Source: Lysobacter spongiicola DSM 21749
GTDB lineage: Bacteria > Pseudomonadota > Gammaproteobacteria > Xanthomonadales > Xanthomonadaceae
Assembly (NCBI RefSeq): GCF_900167055.1
Contig: NZ_FUXP01000001.1
Location: 744,001 to 808,000, forward strand
Direction: 5' to 3'
Length of the DNA stretch: 64,000 nt
The translations under genes and the position numbers were made by a program. Position 1 is the first letter of the stretch, and the number at the start of each line of letters is the position of its first letter. The notes under the pieces were generated by a model. It saw only the letters and a program-made list of their open reading frames with translations, was not told the origin of the DNA and did no database searches. Of this stretch, positions 18,621 to 30,978 are shown piece by piece.

Positions 18621-18651
18621 TGCCGCCGCGGCCGATACGGGCGCGGCGGCA
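18621..18651. terminator. G+C-rich hairpin between convergent tonB-like gene and rlmH
   Basis: A perfect 10-bp stem TGCCGCCGCG/CGCGGCGGCA with an 11-nt loop in the 60-nt gap between two convergent genes. There is no T run on either strand, so termination is only likely from position. Confidence 0.5.
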
Positions 18652-18667
18652 TCCGCCCCGAGTGGGG

Positions 18668-19138
18668 TCAGGCCCGGTGGTAAGGGTGGTTGGCGAGCAT
18701 CGCCGCGGCGCGGTACAGCTGCTCGGCCATCACCAGCCGCACCAGCATGTGCGGGAGGGTCAGCGGCCCCAGCGACCACGACTCGTCCGCCCGCGCCAGC
18801 ACATCCGGCGCGTGTCCTTCCGGGCCACCCACCAGGAAAGCGAGGTCCCGCCCCTGCCCCCGCCAGTGCTCCAGCCGTTGCGCGAGTTCCTCCGAACTCC
18901 ACGCCCGGCCTCGGCCATCCAGCGTCACGACCAGCGGGTTCTTGGGTAGCGCCGCGAGTACCCGTGCGCCTTCGTCGGCGGTCGCCCGCAGGACGTCGCG
19001 GTTCTTGCCGCGCAGGCCTGGTTCGATCTCGATCAGCTCCAGCGGCAACCAGTGCGACAACCGCTTGCGGTAGTCCTCGAAGCCCTCGGCGACCCATCGC
19101 GGGGCACGCTCGCCTACGGCGATGAGCTTCGCCTTCAC
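18668..19138 (-). CDS. rlmH: 23S rRNA (pseudouridine1915-N3)-methyltransferase RlmH
   Basis: A 156-residue SPOUT methyltransferase that methylates pseudouridine 1915 in helix 69 of 23S rRNA, acting on assembled ribosomes. The SAM-binding knot motif FLVGGPEGHAPDV and the C-terminal LTLPHMLVRLVMAEQLYRA with final NHPYHRA are diagnostic. Length is exactly typical. It is the last gene of the leuS-lptE-holA-nadD-rsfS-rlmH run and starts 27 nt after rsfS. Confidence 0.97.
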   Translation of the reverse strand: MKAKLIAVGERAPRWVAEGFEDYRKRLSHWLPLELIEIEPGLRGKNRDVLRATADEGARVLAALPKNPLVVTLDGRGRAWSSEELAQRLEHWRGQGRDLAFLVGGPEGHAPDVLARADESWSLGPLTLPHMLVRLVMAEQLYRAAAMLANHPYHRA

Positions 19139-19165
19139 GGCGTCGAGCGCTGTGGAACCACGCGC

Positions 19166-19606
19166 CTAGCGGTGGCCGGCGCCGTGGTTCCCGCCGGTCT
19201 CGTCACCGTATTCGTCGATTTCTTCCGGCGGCTCGTCGCCGACCGTCCAGAGGCGCTCGAGCGCGTAGAACTCGCGCACCCGCGGCAGCATCACGTGCAC
19301 GACCACGTCCCCGAGATCGACCAGTACCCACTCGGCTTCCCTTTCGCCCTCCACGCCCAGCGGCATGACATCCAGCTTCTTGGCGAACTTCACCACCTCG
19401 TCGGCGATCGATTTCACGTGCCGGGAAGACGTGCCCGCGGCGACGACCATGTAGTCGGTCACGCTGCTCTTGCCGCGTACGTCGATCTCCACCGCGTCCT
19501 TCGCCTTCAGCTCCTCCAGGGCGCCGCGGACCGCCTGCAGCAGCTCGTCTACGGAGGGGGGCGGGCTCGGCAACTGGGTCTTGATGACTTGGGCTGGAGT
19601 GGTCAA
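19166..19606 (-). CDS. rsfS: Ribosomal silencing factor RsfS
   Basis: A 146-residue protein of the Iojap/RsfS family. It binds uL14 on the 50S subunit and blocks joining to 30S in poor growth conditions. Core motifs are [39 protein letters not shown] and the [17 protein letters not shown] strand. The C-terminal tail is acidic and then Gly/His-rich ([12 protein letters not shown]). It lies between nadD and rlmH, the usual place. Confidence 0.96.
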   Translation of the reverse strand: MTTPAQVIKTQLPSPPPSVDELLQAVRGALEELKAKDAVEIDVRGKSSVTDYMVVAAGTSSRHVKSIADEVVKFAKKLDVMPLGVEGEREAEWVLVDLGDVVVHVMLPRVREFYALERLWTVGDEPPEEIDEYGDETGGNHGAGHR

Positions 19607-19636
19607 AGGCGCGCTCGGGAATGGGGGTCGGCGGAA

Positions 19637-20326
19637 TTATAGCGAAGGCGAGGTTGCATCCGTGGATGCATACAGCCGGTGACGGTCGATGTAGCCGGCC
19701 ACGGATGCAGGGACGAGGTGCTGCCAGGGCCCGCCGGCGGCGATGAGGGACCTGACGCGGGTGGCGGACTCGGGCTGGAGTGGTTGCCGCAGGAACAGCA
19801 CCCGGCCGGCGGGGCTGTCCTGCAGGTCCGACACGCGGTCGGTGCGGCGCTGTTCGAGGATACGGGACAGGGCTTCGGGCAGGTCCGACAGTTCGATGCC
19901 CGGCCGCGCGGCGACCACGAAGTGCGCGAGCGTCGGGAGCACCTCCCAGTCCTTCCACTCCGGCAGGCCGCGGAAGCTGTCGGCGCCCACCAGCAGCGCC
20001 ACCGGCTGGTCGGGCCCCAGCTCGCGGCGGAGCTCGCGCAGGGTTTCGCTGGTGTAGGAGCGCGTGCTGCGCTGCATCTCCCGCCGGTCGACCTCCAGCC
20101 CCCGTTCGCCGGCGACGGCCAGGTCGAGCATCCGGGCGCGGTGGAGCGCGCTGGCGCCCGGCGTCGCGCGATGCGGCGGATCGGCCGCCGGCATCAACCT
20201 GACGCTGGCGCCGAGCGTATCGCGGGCATGGCGGGCAACCGCCAGGTGCCCCAGGTGGACCGGATCAAAGGTGCCCCCGTAAAGGATGGTCAAGCGGCTG
20301 GGCTCGGGGACGGTCGGTTCAGCCAT
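19637..20326 (-). CDS. nadD: Nicotinate-nucleotide adenylyltransferase
   Basis: A 229-residue enzyme that makes deamido-NAD from nicotinate mononucleotide and ATP. The nucleotidyltransferase signature GTFDPVHLGHL is near residue 18 and LLVGADSFRGLPEWKDWEVL in the middle. The C-terminal ISSTxIR motif appears in a relaxed form as SATRVR. It overlaps the end of holA by 8 nt, so translation is probably coupled. Confidence 0.95.
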   Translation of the reverse strand: MAEPTVPEPSRLTILYGGTFDPVHLGHLAVARHARDTLGASVRLMPAADPPHRATPGASALHRARMLDLAVAGERGLEVDRREMQRSTRSYTSETLRELRRELGPDQPVALLVGADSFRGLPEWKDWEVLPTLAHFVVAARPGIELSDLPEALSRILEQRRTDRVSDLQDSPAGRVLFLRQPLQPESATRVRSLIAAGGPWQHLVPASVAGYIDRHRLYASTDATSPSL

Positions 20327-21365
20327 CGGAACGCGCCAGCAAGCGGATTGCGCGGGGCTCCGCCACCGCGAGCAGCAGCCGCTCCAGCGCGGTCCAGGGG
20401 TCTCCGCGCTCGCGGCCCTTCGCCATGCGGTCCACGCGCCCTGCCTGCGAGACGAAGGCTTCCCACCGGGGCGCCGGGTGCCGCTGCAGCGCGCGCCGGT
20501 ACATCGGCTGTTTGGAATCCCAGATCCGCTGCGCCTTGAATTCGGCGGCGATGTTGCCGCCCCGCGCTTCGATACGGGCCAACGCCGCGGTGCGCTGCAG
20601 TTCCATCACCACCATGCCGAGCAACGCAGGCACCGCCTCGCCTTCGGCTTTCAGGCCGGACAGCATCCGTGCGAGCTGCGCCGGCTGCCCGTTCAGGGCG
20701 GCGTCGATCACGCGGAAGACGTCGTACCGGGCCGAGTCCGCCACCAGCGATTCCATCCGGGCCAGATCAATCGTGTCGCCGTTGGCCAGCAGCGCCAGCT
20801 TCTCGACCTCCTGGGCGGCGGCCAGCAGGTTGCCGTCCACCCGTTCGGCCAGTTGCTGCACCGCGTCGCGGTCGGCCTTCAGCCCGCGCGAGCGCAGCCG
20901 CTGGTCGATCCAGCCGGCTAATTCGTGCGGTTTGACCGGATAGGCGAGCGAGATGACGCCGATGCGCCCGATCGCCTCGCTCCACTTGCCTGCGTGCTTC
21001 TTGCTCCACTCGCCGGCGGTGACCAGCAGCACGACGTCGGCGGGCGGATTCGCGCAGAACTCGCAGATGACCCTGCCGCCCTCCTTGCCGGGCTTGCCGG
21101 TCGGCAAGCGGAGCTCCACCAGGCGGCGGCTGGCGAACAGGCTCGGGGCATTGAAGCTGGACTCCATCGCGCTCCAGTCCGGCTCGCGCTGATTGCCCTC
21201 CGCCTCGAACACCTCGCGCTCGCTGATGCCCTGGGCGCGTGCCGCCGCACGTACCGCATCGGCCGCTTCCAGCACCCGCAGGGTTTCGGCACCGGCGATG
21301 AGGTAGGCAGGCTTGAGCGGCCCGGATGCGAGCTGGCCGGCCAGCTGTTCCGGCTGCGATTCCAT
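20319..21365 (-). CDS. holA: DNA polymerase III subunit delta
   Basis: The 348-residue delta subunit opens the beta sliding clamp within the clamp loader. Family blocks visible are LKPAYLIAGAETLRVLEAAD, the NAPSLFASRRLVELRLPTGK segment (clamp-contact region), and LAERVDGNLLAAAQEVEKL. ATG at 21365 begins MESQPEQLAGQLASG and shares one base with the lptE stop. An open frame continues upstream across lptE but is not homologous. Confidence 0.95.
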   Translation of the reverse strand: MESQPEQLAGQLASGPLKPAYLIAGAETLRVLEAADAVRAAARAQGISEREVFEAEGNQREPDWSAMESSFNAPSLFASRRLVELRLPTGKPGKEGGRVICEFCANPPADVVLLVTAGEWSKKHAGKWSEAIGRIGVISLAYPVKPHELAGWIDQRLRSRGLKADRDAVQQLAERVDGNLLAAAQEVEKLALLANGDTIDLARMESLVADSARYDVFRVIDAALNGQPAQLARMLSGLKAEGEAVPALLGMVVMELQRTAALARIEARGGNIAAEFKAQRIWDSKQPMYRRALQRHPAPRWEAFVSQAGRVDRMAKGRERGDPWTALERLLLAVAEPRAIRLLARSDG

Positions 21366-22003
21366 CAGCGCGGAGTGGGATCCGGGGCCGGTTCCGGGCT
21401 GGGCGTTTCGTTCCCGGCTTCGGCCGGCGCCATGGCCTCCGCCGCCTCCATCGCGGCCCGGGCGGCATCCGTCGGCTGCGCGAACACCGCGTCGACGTCG
21501 TCGACCACGCGGCCCTGGCTGCTGGCGGCGTCGATTCGGCGCAGTACCGCCGCGGCCATTTCGCGGCGCAGCTCGCGTTCCAGGATGTCGCGTTCGCCCT
21601 CGGTACCGATCGAAGCCTCCGGCACCGAGATGTAATCGCGTGAAAGCTCGATGTTCTGCATCGGCACCAGTACCGTGCCGTCGCCATTGCGCAGCTCGAA
21701 CACCACCGCATAACGCAGGCTGTACTCCTGGGCGCGGCCACGCTCGTCGACGCTCACCGGCGTGCTGCCCCACTGCTCGGCCAGCAGCTCGAGTACCGCG
21801 GGCGATTGCGTATCCGGCGTGGCGGGCGTGGCCCCTGCGCGGGTGAGTGCCTGGGCCAGGGTCTCGGCCAACGGGCTGTAGCGATCCGGAGAGACCACCT
21901 TCACCGGGTCCAGGCCGACCGGCAGCGTGAGCGCGTCACGCAGGTGGAAGCCGCAGGCCGAGACGGCGAGCACGAGGACGAGGGACAGCAGGCGACGGAT
22001 CAT
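21365..22003 (-). CDS. lptE: LPS-assembly lipoprotein LptE
   Basis: Outer-membrane lipoprotein that plugs LptD and helps insert lipopolysaccharide. ATG at 22003 gives a lipoprotein signal peptide with lipobox VSAC (Cys at residue 17) followed by GFHLRDALTLP, the standard LptE mature start. The protein is 212 residues; the last 40 or so are an Ala/Pro/Glu-rich tail of low complexity, longer than in E. coli LptE. It sits between leuS and holA, the conserved place. Confidence 0.94.
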   Translation of the reverse strand: MIRRLLSLVLVLAVSACGFHLRDALTLPVGLDPVKVVSPDRYSPLAETLAQALTRAGATPATPDTQSPAVLELLAEQWGSTPVSVDERGRAQEYSLRYAVVFELRNGDGTVLVPMQNIELSRDYISVPEASIGTEGERDILERELRREMAAAVLRRIDAASSQGRVVDDVDAVFAQPTDAARAAMEAAEAMAPAEAGNETPSPEPAPDPTPR

Positions 22004-22079
22004 GCGGGGGAGTCTGTATGAGGAGGATGGCCGCGGCAAGCGCGGAGCCGGACCCGGGCGGGTGGCCACCGGTGCCGGT

Positions 22080-24851
<2,772 letters not shown>

Positions 24852-24938
24852 GAGCTCTGGCCGGTAGGGGGGACCGGAAAGACTACCCCACCCCCCTCCG
24901 GCCCGCACGCACCCGCGGCACACCCGGGTACCCCTAGA

Positions 24939-26660
24939 ATGGCCTGGCACCCCGACCCCGGACCGCCCTTGCCCGATACCCTGACCAGGCTCCGACCTTA
25001 CCGCTATCCGTCCATGGCGCTGGCCGCCGGGCTGCTGCTCGCCGTCGGGGTCGCAATGGTATGGGGGATCGCCGAGCTGAAGCGAGGCATCACCTGGGTC
25101 GACCATTCCTACCGCGTCATCAGCGAGATCGATGGCGGCCAAGTCGCGCTGCTGAAGTCCGAGTCCGCGGCGCGTGGGTACCGCCGCACCGGCGCCGCCG
25201 CACAGCAGGCCGACTACCTCCTGATCGTCCCGCAGGTGCTGGAGCACCCGGACAACCTGGTCCGGCTGACCGACGACAATCCGGAACAAAACGAGCGCGC
25301 GCGACGCTGGCGGGACCTGGTGCACACGCGCCTGGGGGAGCTGGAGCGCCTGATGGACGACACCCAGGCCACCGGCACCGCCGACGAAGCCATCAACCGC
25401 GACGTGCGGTTCAGCCGCATGCGCCGGGCCTCGACCCTCGCCAACGAAATGCGCGTGGTCGAACGCAAGCTGCTGGTCCAGCGCAGGGCGACGACCGACC
25501 AGCGTGCCACCCAGCTCACCATGTTCGTGGTGCTGGGTACGGCCATCCCCGTCGTCCTGCTGGGCCTGTTGCTGACCGGCCTGCTGCGGGAGAACGGCCG
25601 CGCCCGCAAGCTCGAGCGTGAAGCGCGCAGTGCGATGCGCGAGCTGGAGGCATCGCTGGCCCAGCGCGACCGCCTGTCGGAGCAGCGGCGGATCCTCGGC
25701 ATCTACGCCGGCATGCTGCAGAGCGCGGAGGACGTCACCGAGGCGTTCTCGCTGACGGTCGAAACCCTTGAGAAGCTGCTGCCGCAAGCTGGCGGCCGCT
25801 TCTACACCCTGCATCCGTCAGCGGACATCGCGGACACGGCAGCCCGCTTCGGCACCGAAGCCATTGCCAGCGCCGATGTACTCGCCCCCAACCAGTGCTG
25901 GGCACTGCGCCGCGGGCAACCGCACCGGACGGATGACGAGCACGGGCACATCAAGTGCCAGCACCTGGACCAGGCGGTTCCGCTGGCGGGCATATGGACC
26001 CTGTGCGTGCCGCTCATCGCGCACGGCACTTCGCTCGGCATGCTGCACGTGAGTGCGCATGAACGCGATGGCACTGCCAACAACGACACCACGCTGGTGG
26101 AGGCGATCGCCGAACAGCTCAGCCTCGCGATCGCCAACCTGCATCTTCGCGAGACCCTGCGACTGCAATCCCTGCGCGACCCTTTGACCGGGCTGTTCAA
26201 CCGCCGGTACCTCGAGGAGAACCTCAACCGCGAGCTGCAGCGCTGCGCCCGCCGGGGGCTGCCGCTGACGGTGATGATGCTCGACGTCGACCACTTCAAA
26301 TCGTTCAATGACGAGTATGGACACGCCGCCGGCGATGCCCTGCTATCGCAGATCGGCCAGACCCTGGGCTCGCTGGTCCGCGAGGAGGACATCGCCTGCC
26401 GATACGGTGGCGAGGAGTTCACCGTGGTCCTGCCCGAAGCGGGCGCCGGGGAAGCCGCGTTGCGCGCCGAAGGCATCCGCAGCGAAATCGGCTCGACCAC
26501 GGTCACCCACCTGCGCTCGACCCTTGGCCCCCGAACGATCTCCATCGGTGTCGCCACGTTCCCGGCCGACGGCGACACGCCGGCGCAACTGCTGGCGAAG
26601 GCCGACCGCGCCCTCTACGAGGCCAAGGCACAGGGCCGGGACCGGGTGGTCAGCGCCTGA
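24939..26660 (+). CDS. Membrane diguanylate cyclase with CHASE3, GAF and GGDEF domains
   Basis: Synthesises c-di-GMP. Membrane helices at about residues 26-47 and 193-216 enclose a CHASE3-type periplasmic sensor ([20 protein letters not shown]). A GAF-like domain follows (about 250-410, with [17 protein letters not shown] and [19 protein letters not shown]), then a GGDEF domain with [15 protein letters not shown] and active-site GGEEF at 490-494. The inhibitory I-site RxxD (REED) lies five residues before the active site, so product feedback is expected. The ATG at 24939 is uncertain; TTG at 24969 and ATG at 25014 are in frame. Combined sequence supports an active, feedback-controlled enzyme. 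Confidence 0.92.
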   Translation: MAWHPDPGPPLPDTLTRLRPYRYPSMALAAGLLLAVGVAMVWGIAELKRGITWVDHSYRVISEIDGGQVALLKSESAARGYRRTGAAAQQADYLLIVPQVLEHPDNLVRLTDDNPEQNERARRWRDLVHTRLGELERLMDDTQATGTADEAINRDVRFSRMRRASTLANEMRVVERKLLVQRRATTDQRATQLTMFVVLGTAIPVVLLGLLLTGLLRENGRARKLEREARSAMRELEASLAQRDRLSEQRRILGIYAGMLQSAEDVTEAFSLTVETLEKLLPQAGGRFYTLHPSADIADTAARFGTEAIASADVLAPNQCWALRRGQPHRTDDEHGHIKCQHLDQAVPLAGIWTLCVPLIAHGTSLGMLHVSAHERDGTANNDTTLVEAIAEQLSLAIANLHLRETLRLQSLRDPLTGLFNRRYLEENLNRELQRCARRGLPLTVMMLDVDHFKSFNDEYGHAAGDALLSQIGQTLGSLVREEDIACRYGGEEFTVVLPEAGAGEAALRAEGIRSEIGSTTVTHLRSTLGPRTISIGVATFPADGDTPAQLLAKADRALYEAKAQGRDRVVSA

Positions 26661-26723
26661 TTGCTTGCCCGGCCGGCAAGCGTGGCGACTATGATCGGAG
26701 CCGACCCCGAAAGGATTTTTCCC

Positions 26724-28058
26724 ATGCGTCCACTCCTGCTGCTGGTGGCCTGCGCGCTTGCACCCGCCACCTTGCTCGCCAACGAAGCCAACCCTGTCGC
26801 CGTGCACTGCGGGCAGGTGTTCGACAGCCGCAGCGGGGAAGTGCGGGGGCCGCATACGCTGCTGGTGCGCAACGGCCGGATCGAACAGATGGTCACCGGC
26901 GGCCACGCGGATGTCCTGGGCACCCCGTCGATCGATCTGCGCGGGCACACCTGCATGCCCGGCTGGACCGACCTGCACGTACACCTGGGCAGCCAGTCGA
27001 GCCCCGACAGCTATTCCGAAGGCTTCCGGCTGGACGATGTCGACTACGCCTTCCGGTCGGTCGGCTATGCGCGCAAGACGCTGCTGGCCGGTTTCACCAG
27101 CGTCCGCGACCTGGGTGGCGAAGTGGCACCGCACCTGCGCGACGCCATCAACCAGGGGCTGGTGGATGGGCCCCGCATCTGGGCGGCGGGCAAGTCGATC
27201 GCGACCACCGGCGGCCATGCCGACCCGACCAACGGCTACAACTCGATGCTCTCGCACCTGCTCGGGCCGCCGGGTCCGACCGAGGGCGTGATCAACTCGG
27301 TCGACGAGGCGCGCCAGGCCGTGCGCCAGCGCTACAAGGAAGGCAGCGACGTCATCAAGATCACCGCCACCGGCGGCGTGCTGTCCTATGCGAGATCCGG
27401 TGACGCGCCGCAGTTCACCGTGGATGAAGTGTCTGCGGTGGTACAGACGGCGAAGGACTACGGCTATGCGGTCGCCGCCCATGCGCATGGCGAGGAAGGC
27501 ATGCGGCGCGCGGTCGAGGCGGGCGTCACCAGCATCGAGCACGGCACCTACATGAGCGACGAGGTGATGTCGCTGATGAAGCAGCGCGGCACCTGGTACA
27601 TCCCGACCATCCATGCCGGCCGCTTCGTCGCGGAAAAGGCGGAGATCGACGGCTACTTCCCGGAGGTCGTACGACCCAAGGCGGCACGGATTGGCGCGCT
27701 GATCCAGGACACCGCTGCCCGCGCCCATCGGGCCGGCGTCAAGATCGCCTTCGGTACCGACATGGGCGTGGGGCCCCATGGCGACAATGCCCGCGAGTTC
27801 CTCTACATGGTCGAAGCCGGCATCCCCGCCGCACAGGCGCTGCAGGCGGCCACCATCCGTGCCGCGGAGGTGCTCGGCGTCGAAGACCAGGGCGTGCTGG
27901 CACCAGGCAAGCGCGCCGATGTCGTCGCGGTGCGCGGCAATCCGCTGGACAACATCGAGACAGTGCTGGACGTCGCCTTCGTGATGAAGGACGGCAAGGT
28001 CTACAAGCAGCCGGAGCGCGACGCCCAGGCCACTTCCGCAAGCGCTCCGGCCCCCTGA
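26724..28058 (+). CDS. Exported amidohydrolase (prolidase/imidazolonepropionase-like)
   Basis: A 444-residue metal-dependent hydrolase with a signal peptide ([18 protein letters not shown]). The amidohydrolase metal site is complete: HVH at residues 85-87 in [11 protein letters not shown], the lysine region [20 protein letters not shown], His motifs [10 protein letters not shown] and SIEHGTYM, and the aspartate in [12 protein letters not shown]. Relatives include Xaa-Pro/Xaa-Arg carboxydipeptidases of the Sgx9260 type, so a dipeptide substrate is plausible but unproven. ATG at 26724 follows AAGGA with about 9 nt spacing and gives the signal peptide. Confidence 0.88.
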   Translation: MRPLLLLVACALAPATLLANEANPVAVHCGQVFDSRSGEVRGPHTLLVRNGRIEQMVTGGHADVLGTPSIDLRGHTCMPGWTDLHVHLGSQSSPDSYSEGFRLDDVDYAFRSVGYARKTLLAGFTSVRDLGGEVAPHLRDAINQGLVDGPRIWAAGKSIATTGGHADPTNGYNSMLSHLLGPPGPTEGVINSVDEARQAVRQRYKEGSDVIKITATGGVLSYARSGDAPQFTVDEVSAVVQTAKDYGYAVAAHAHGEEGMRRAVEAGVTSIEHGTYMSDEVMSLMKQRGTWYIPTIHAGRFVAEKAEIDGYFPEVVRPKAARIGALIQDTAARAHRAGVKIAFGTDMGVGPHGDNAREFLYMVEAGIPAAQALQAATIRAAEVLGVEDQGVLAPGKRADVVAVRGNPLDNIETVLDVAFVMKDGKVYKQPERDAQATSASAPAP

Positions 28059-28138
28059 CTGATCGCGGCCGGCGGCGGGGCGGTTGGAATCGCATCCGCC
28101 CGGCACCATGTCCGGGCCATCGCCATGAGGAATGACGC

Positions 28139-29017
28139 ATGACCGCCGCAGCCCAGAGCAAGCCGCACGTATTCGACGCCACCACCGATGCCTTCGAGAC
28201 CGAAGTCCTGCAGAAGTCCCTGCAGACACCGGTACTGGTCGACTTCTGGGCGGAGTGGTGCGGGCCCTGCAAGCAACTCGGGCCGGTGCTGGAGAAGCTC
28301 GCGGCGGAATACCACGGGGCGTTCGAACTGGCCAAGGTGGACGTCGACAAGGAGCAGCAGCTCGCGGGCGCCTTCCAGGTGCGCTCCATTCCCACCGTGT
28401 TCCTGGTCAAGGGTGGGCAGGTGCTGGACGGCTTCCCCGGGGTGGTGCCGGAAGGGCAGATCCGCGAGATGCTCAAGCACCACGGCATCGAGCCGTTGCC
28501 GGCGCCCGCCGAGGAGACGCCGGATCCGGTCGAGGCGGCTCCGGTCGATCCGCACGCGGAAGCGCAACGCCTGAAGGAGGAGATCGCCGCCGCCCCCGAC
28601 AAGGACGAGCTGAAGCTCGACCTGGCGCTGGTGTTGCTGCAGACGGGCGCCATCGCCGAAGCCGAGGCGTTGCTCGAGGGGCTGCCGGCGAACCTTGCCA
28701 CCGACGAGCGTGCACAGCGGGCCCGGGCCCGGCTCGACTTCGCCGCGGTGGTGGCCGATGCGCCACCGATCGATGCGCTGCGGCAGGCGGTCGGGAAGGA
28801 CCCCGGTGACCTCGGCGCGCGCCACCTCCTGGGTGCGCGGGAAATCGTGGCGGGCAACGCCGAAGCCGGGCTGGAACAGTTCATCCAGATGCTGCAGCGC
28901 GAACGCGACTTTCGCGACGGCCTGCCCCGCAAGGCGCTGATCGATGCGTTCCGGGTGGTCGAGGATGCCGCGCTGGTCAGCCGCTACCGTCGCCGGATGG
29001 CTTCGCTGCTGTTCTAG
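28139..29017 (+). CDS. cnoX: CnoX/YbbN-type thioredoxin with TPR-like tail
   Basis: A 292-residue co-chaperone: an N-terminal thioredoxin domain (LVDFWAEWCGPCKQLGPVLE, SIPTVFLVKGGQVLDGF) and a C-terminal helical TPR-like half (EGLPANLATDERAQRARARL, DGLPRKALIDAFRVVED). E. coli CnoX protects clients from oxidation and hands them to GroEL; its active site is SxxC and redox-inactive, whereas this protein keeps WCGPC, so it may also reduce disulfides. It follows the amidohydrolase by 80 nt. Confidence 0.9.
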   Translation: MTAAAQSKPHVFDATTDAFETEVLQKSLQTPVLVDFWAEWCGPCKQLGPVLEKLAAEYHGAFELAKVDVDKEQQLAGAFQVRSIPTVFLVKGGQVLDGFPGVVPEGQIREMLKHHGIEPLPAPAEETPDPVEAAPVDPHAEAQRLKEEIAAAPDKDELKLDLALVLLQTGAIAEAEALLEGLPANLATDERAQRARARLDFAAVVADAPPIDALRQAVGKDPGDLGARHLLGAREIVAGNAEAGLEQFIQMLQRERDFRDGLPRKALIDAFRVVEDAALVSRYRRRMASLLF

Positions 29018-29082
29018 GTCCTGCCCGCGGAAAGGGCTGTGGCGGGCTTGACTGTACGCCTGCGTATGTCAGTCTTTCGCCG

Positions 29083-29547
29083 ATGAATCCCAGCCTCTTC
29101 CGCCACGGCATCAACCTGTGGCCGCCCTTCCTGTTTGCAGGCATCCACCTGCGCGAGCTGTCCCGGGACTACCGGTACGCCCGCGTCGAACTCCGCATGC
29201 GGCCTTGGAACCGCAACTACGTGGGCACCCACTTCGGCGGCAGCCTGTTCGCGATGACCGACCCGTTCTGGATGCTGCTGGCGATGCATTCGCTGGGCCG
29301 GGACTACATCGTCTGGGACAAGGCGGGCAGCATCGAGTTCGTGAAGCCGGGCCGTGGCACCGTTCATGCCGATTTCCGCCTGGAGGAGTCCATGCTGGAA
29401 GAGCTGCGACAGGCGGCGGCGAACGGCGACAAGGTGCTCCGCTGGTTCGAGACGGATGTCGTCGACAGCGGTGGCGACGTGGTGGCCCGCGTGCGCAAGC
29501 AGCTCTACGTGCGCCTCAAGCCCCGCCACCGGTCGGCGGCGGACTGA
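29083..29547 (+). CDS. DUF4442 hotdog-fold (thioesterase-like) protein
   Basis: A 154-residue protein of the DUF4442 family, related to acyl-CoA thioesterases such as PaaI. Visible blocks are RELSRDYRYARVELRMRPWN, NYVGTHFGGSLFAMTDPFWM and DKAGSIEFVKPGRGTV. The GTHFGGSLFAM segment corresponds to the helix of the hotdog fold that lies by the active site. Substrate unknown. Its last 32 nt overlap the 3' end of the convergent gene at 29516. Confidence 0.85.
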   Translation: MNPSLFRHGINLWPPFLFAGIHLRELSRDYRYARVELRMRPWNRNYVGTHFGGSLFAMTDPFWMLLAMHSLGRDYIVWDKAGSIEFVKPGRGTVHADFRLEESMLEELRQAAANGDKVLRWFETDVVDSGGDVVARVRKQLYVRLKPRHRSAAD

Positions 29548-30859
29548 CGGCAGGGTCCGTCGGGGCCGTCAGCGGGACTTCCCAGTACCGGCCCTGCCCC
29601 TGCCAGAACAGCTCGAGTCGCAGCGCTTCTCCCCCGTCCGTGTCGACCACCTCGATCTTCCTGCCGGTCGGAATCGAATCCGCGGGCATCGCGGCCAGGC
29701 GCTCGCCGTAGGACCTGTCGTCTGTATTCTCGTGGAGCCGCAGCAGCAATTCCATCGCCTGCAGGCGCGCGGCGTGATCCTGGGTGCGATGCAGGTAATC
29801 GGTATACGCGGGTGCGGCAATTTCGGTGACCAAGCAGCCGGCAAGGTTGCCGGCGCACAGGGGCGTCGCCAGACCACCTGCCCAAGGCACGGTGACGGGC
29901 TCTCCCCGCAGAGCAGCCTCCTGCACCTCTCTCTTGCAGGAGTGCGCCAGATGGTTCGCCGTGCGCACTCGAGTCATCTGGCGGTCGTAGACCAACCATC
30001 CCCACGGGTTCTCCAGTGCCTCGCGATCCATGGTTTTCGCCGCGCCATCGACGAGACCCAGCTCACCGCGCATCGCCGTGCACGGCAGGTACTCGGCGGG
30101 CACTGGCGGCACATAGGCGGTTTTGCATGTCGAAGGGATCGGCTGGCCGTCGGGCTGTTCGGCCAACACGTCTGCAAGCAAGCGCGAGGAGCTTTCCACG
30201 ATCGACATGGCCAACATCGTGGCAATGAGGGAATCCGAGTTGGCAGCCAACGGCCGCCAGGTCGAGACCGTGGTGCAGAGGTCAGCCATCGCACCGGCGG
30301 CGTCGCCATCGACAACCGTCAGCGCTTGCGCCGTCAGCAGCTCGCGTGAGTACGTTCCGATCGGTATCGACAGCGGCCTGTGAACGACCGGCTTGAACAG
30401 ATCTCGATGATGGCCAACTCCCGACAAGGCACGCATCCGGTCGATCACCGGCGCACGTTCGGCAAGCGCCTTCGCCAACGCATCCCGGTTCGCCCGCACG
30501 TGGGCCAGGCAGCCGTTGCCGCGCCAGTCACACCACTCGGGTGAACCACCACTGGAATCGGCAGCGCGCGGGTAGCGGCCTTCGGCACTGCTGACGAATT
30601 CGGATGTGTCGGCAGGATCCCGAGCGGCGAATCGCCGCACATCCTGGGCCGCGATCGCTTCGATCTCGTCCGGCGGAATGTCGTAGGGCATCAGCCACAA
30701 CGCCGCGAACGCATTGCGTCCGGGCGTCGGCGAGGCCTGCTCCATCAGGCGCAGCTCCGCGCTGTCGCGGCCCAGCCAACGGGAACCCGCGAACAGCACC
30801 GCCGCCAACAGCACCAACACCACCAGCACCCTTCCCAACCAGACTAGCCCCTGTCGCAC
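29516..30859 (-). CDS. Hypothetical single-pass membrane protein
   Basis: I do not recognise a family. The protein (about 447 residues) has one N-terminal membrane helix (LGRVLVVLVLLAAVLFAGSR) and then a long, mostly helical exported domain with several cysteines (EWCDWRGNGCLAH, IPSTCKTAYVP, YLPCTAMRG, HSCKREV, PLCAGNLAGCLV), suggesting disulfides outside the cytoplasm. Three consecutive GTG codons (30865, 30862, 30859) follow GAGGGG; the third has the best spacing and is used here, though the choice is uncertain. It converges on the DUF4442 gene with a 32-nt overlap and is divergent from the kinase gene. Confidence 0.7.
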   Translation of the reverse strand: MRQGLVWLGRVLVVLVLLAAVLFAGSRWLGRDSAELRLMEQASPTPGRNAFAALWLMPYDIPPDEIEAIAAQDVRRFAARDPADTSEFVSSAEGRYPRAADSSGGSPEWCDWRGNGCLAHVRANRDALAKALAERAPVIDRMRALSGVGHHRDLFKPVVHRPLSIPIGTYSRELLTAQALTVVDGDAAGAMADLCTTVSTWRPLAANSDSLIATMLAMSIVESSSRLLADVLAEQPDGQPIPSTCKTAYVPPVPAEYLPCTAMRGELGLVDGAAKTMDREALENPWGWLVYDRQMTRVRTANHLAHSCKREVQEAALRGEPVTVPWAGGLATPLCAGNLAGCLVTEIAAPAYTDYLHRTQDHAARLQAMELLLRLHENTDDRSYGERLAAMPADSIPTGRKIEVVDTDGGEALRLELFWQGQGRYWEVPLTAPTDPAVSPPPTGGGA

Positions 30860-30978
30860 CACCACCCCCTCGCATGAACATCCGTGCTCCGGCGGGCAGT
30901 ATCGGACACCACCGTGATCCATGCACACTGCCATTACTTTTGGGGGGTATGCTTGCCCTCTCGCGACAGGGGGCCGCG

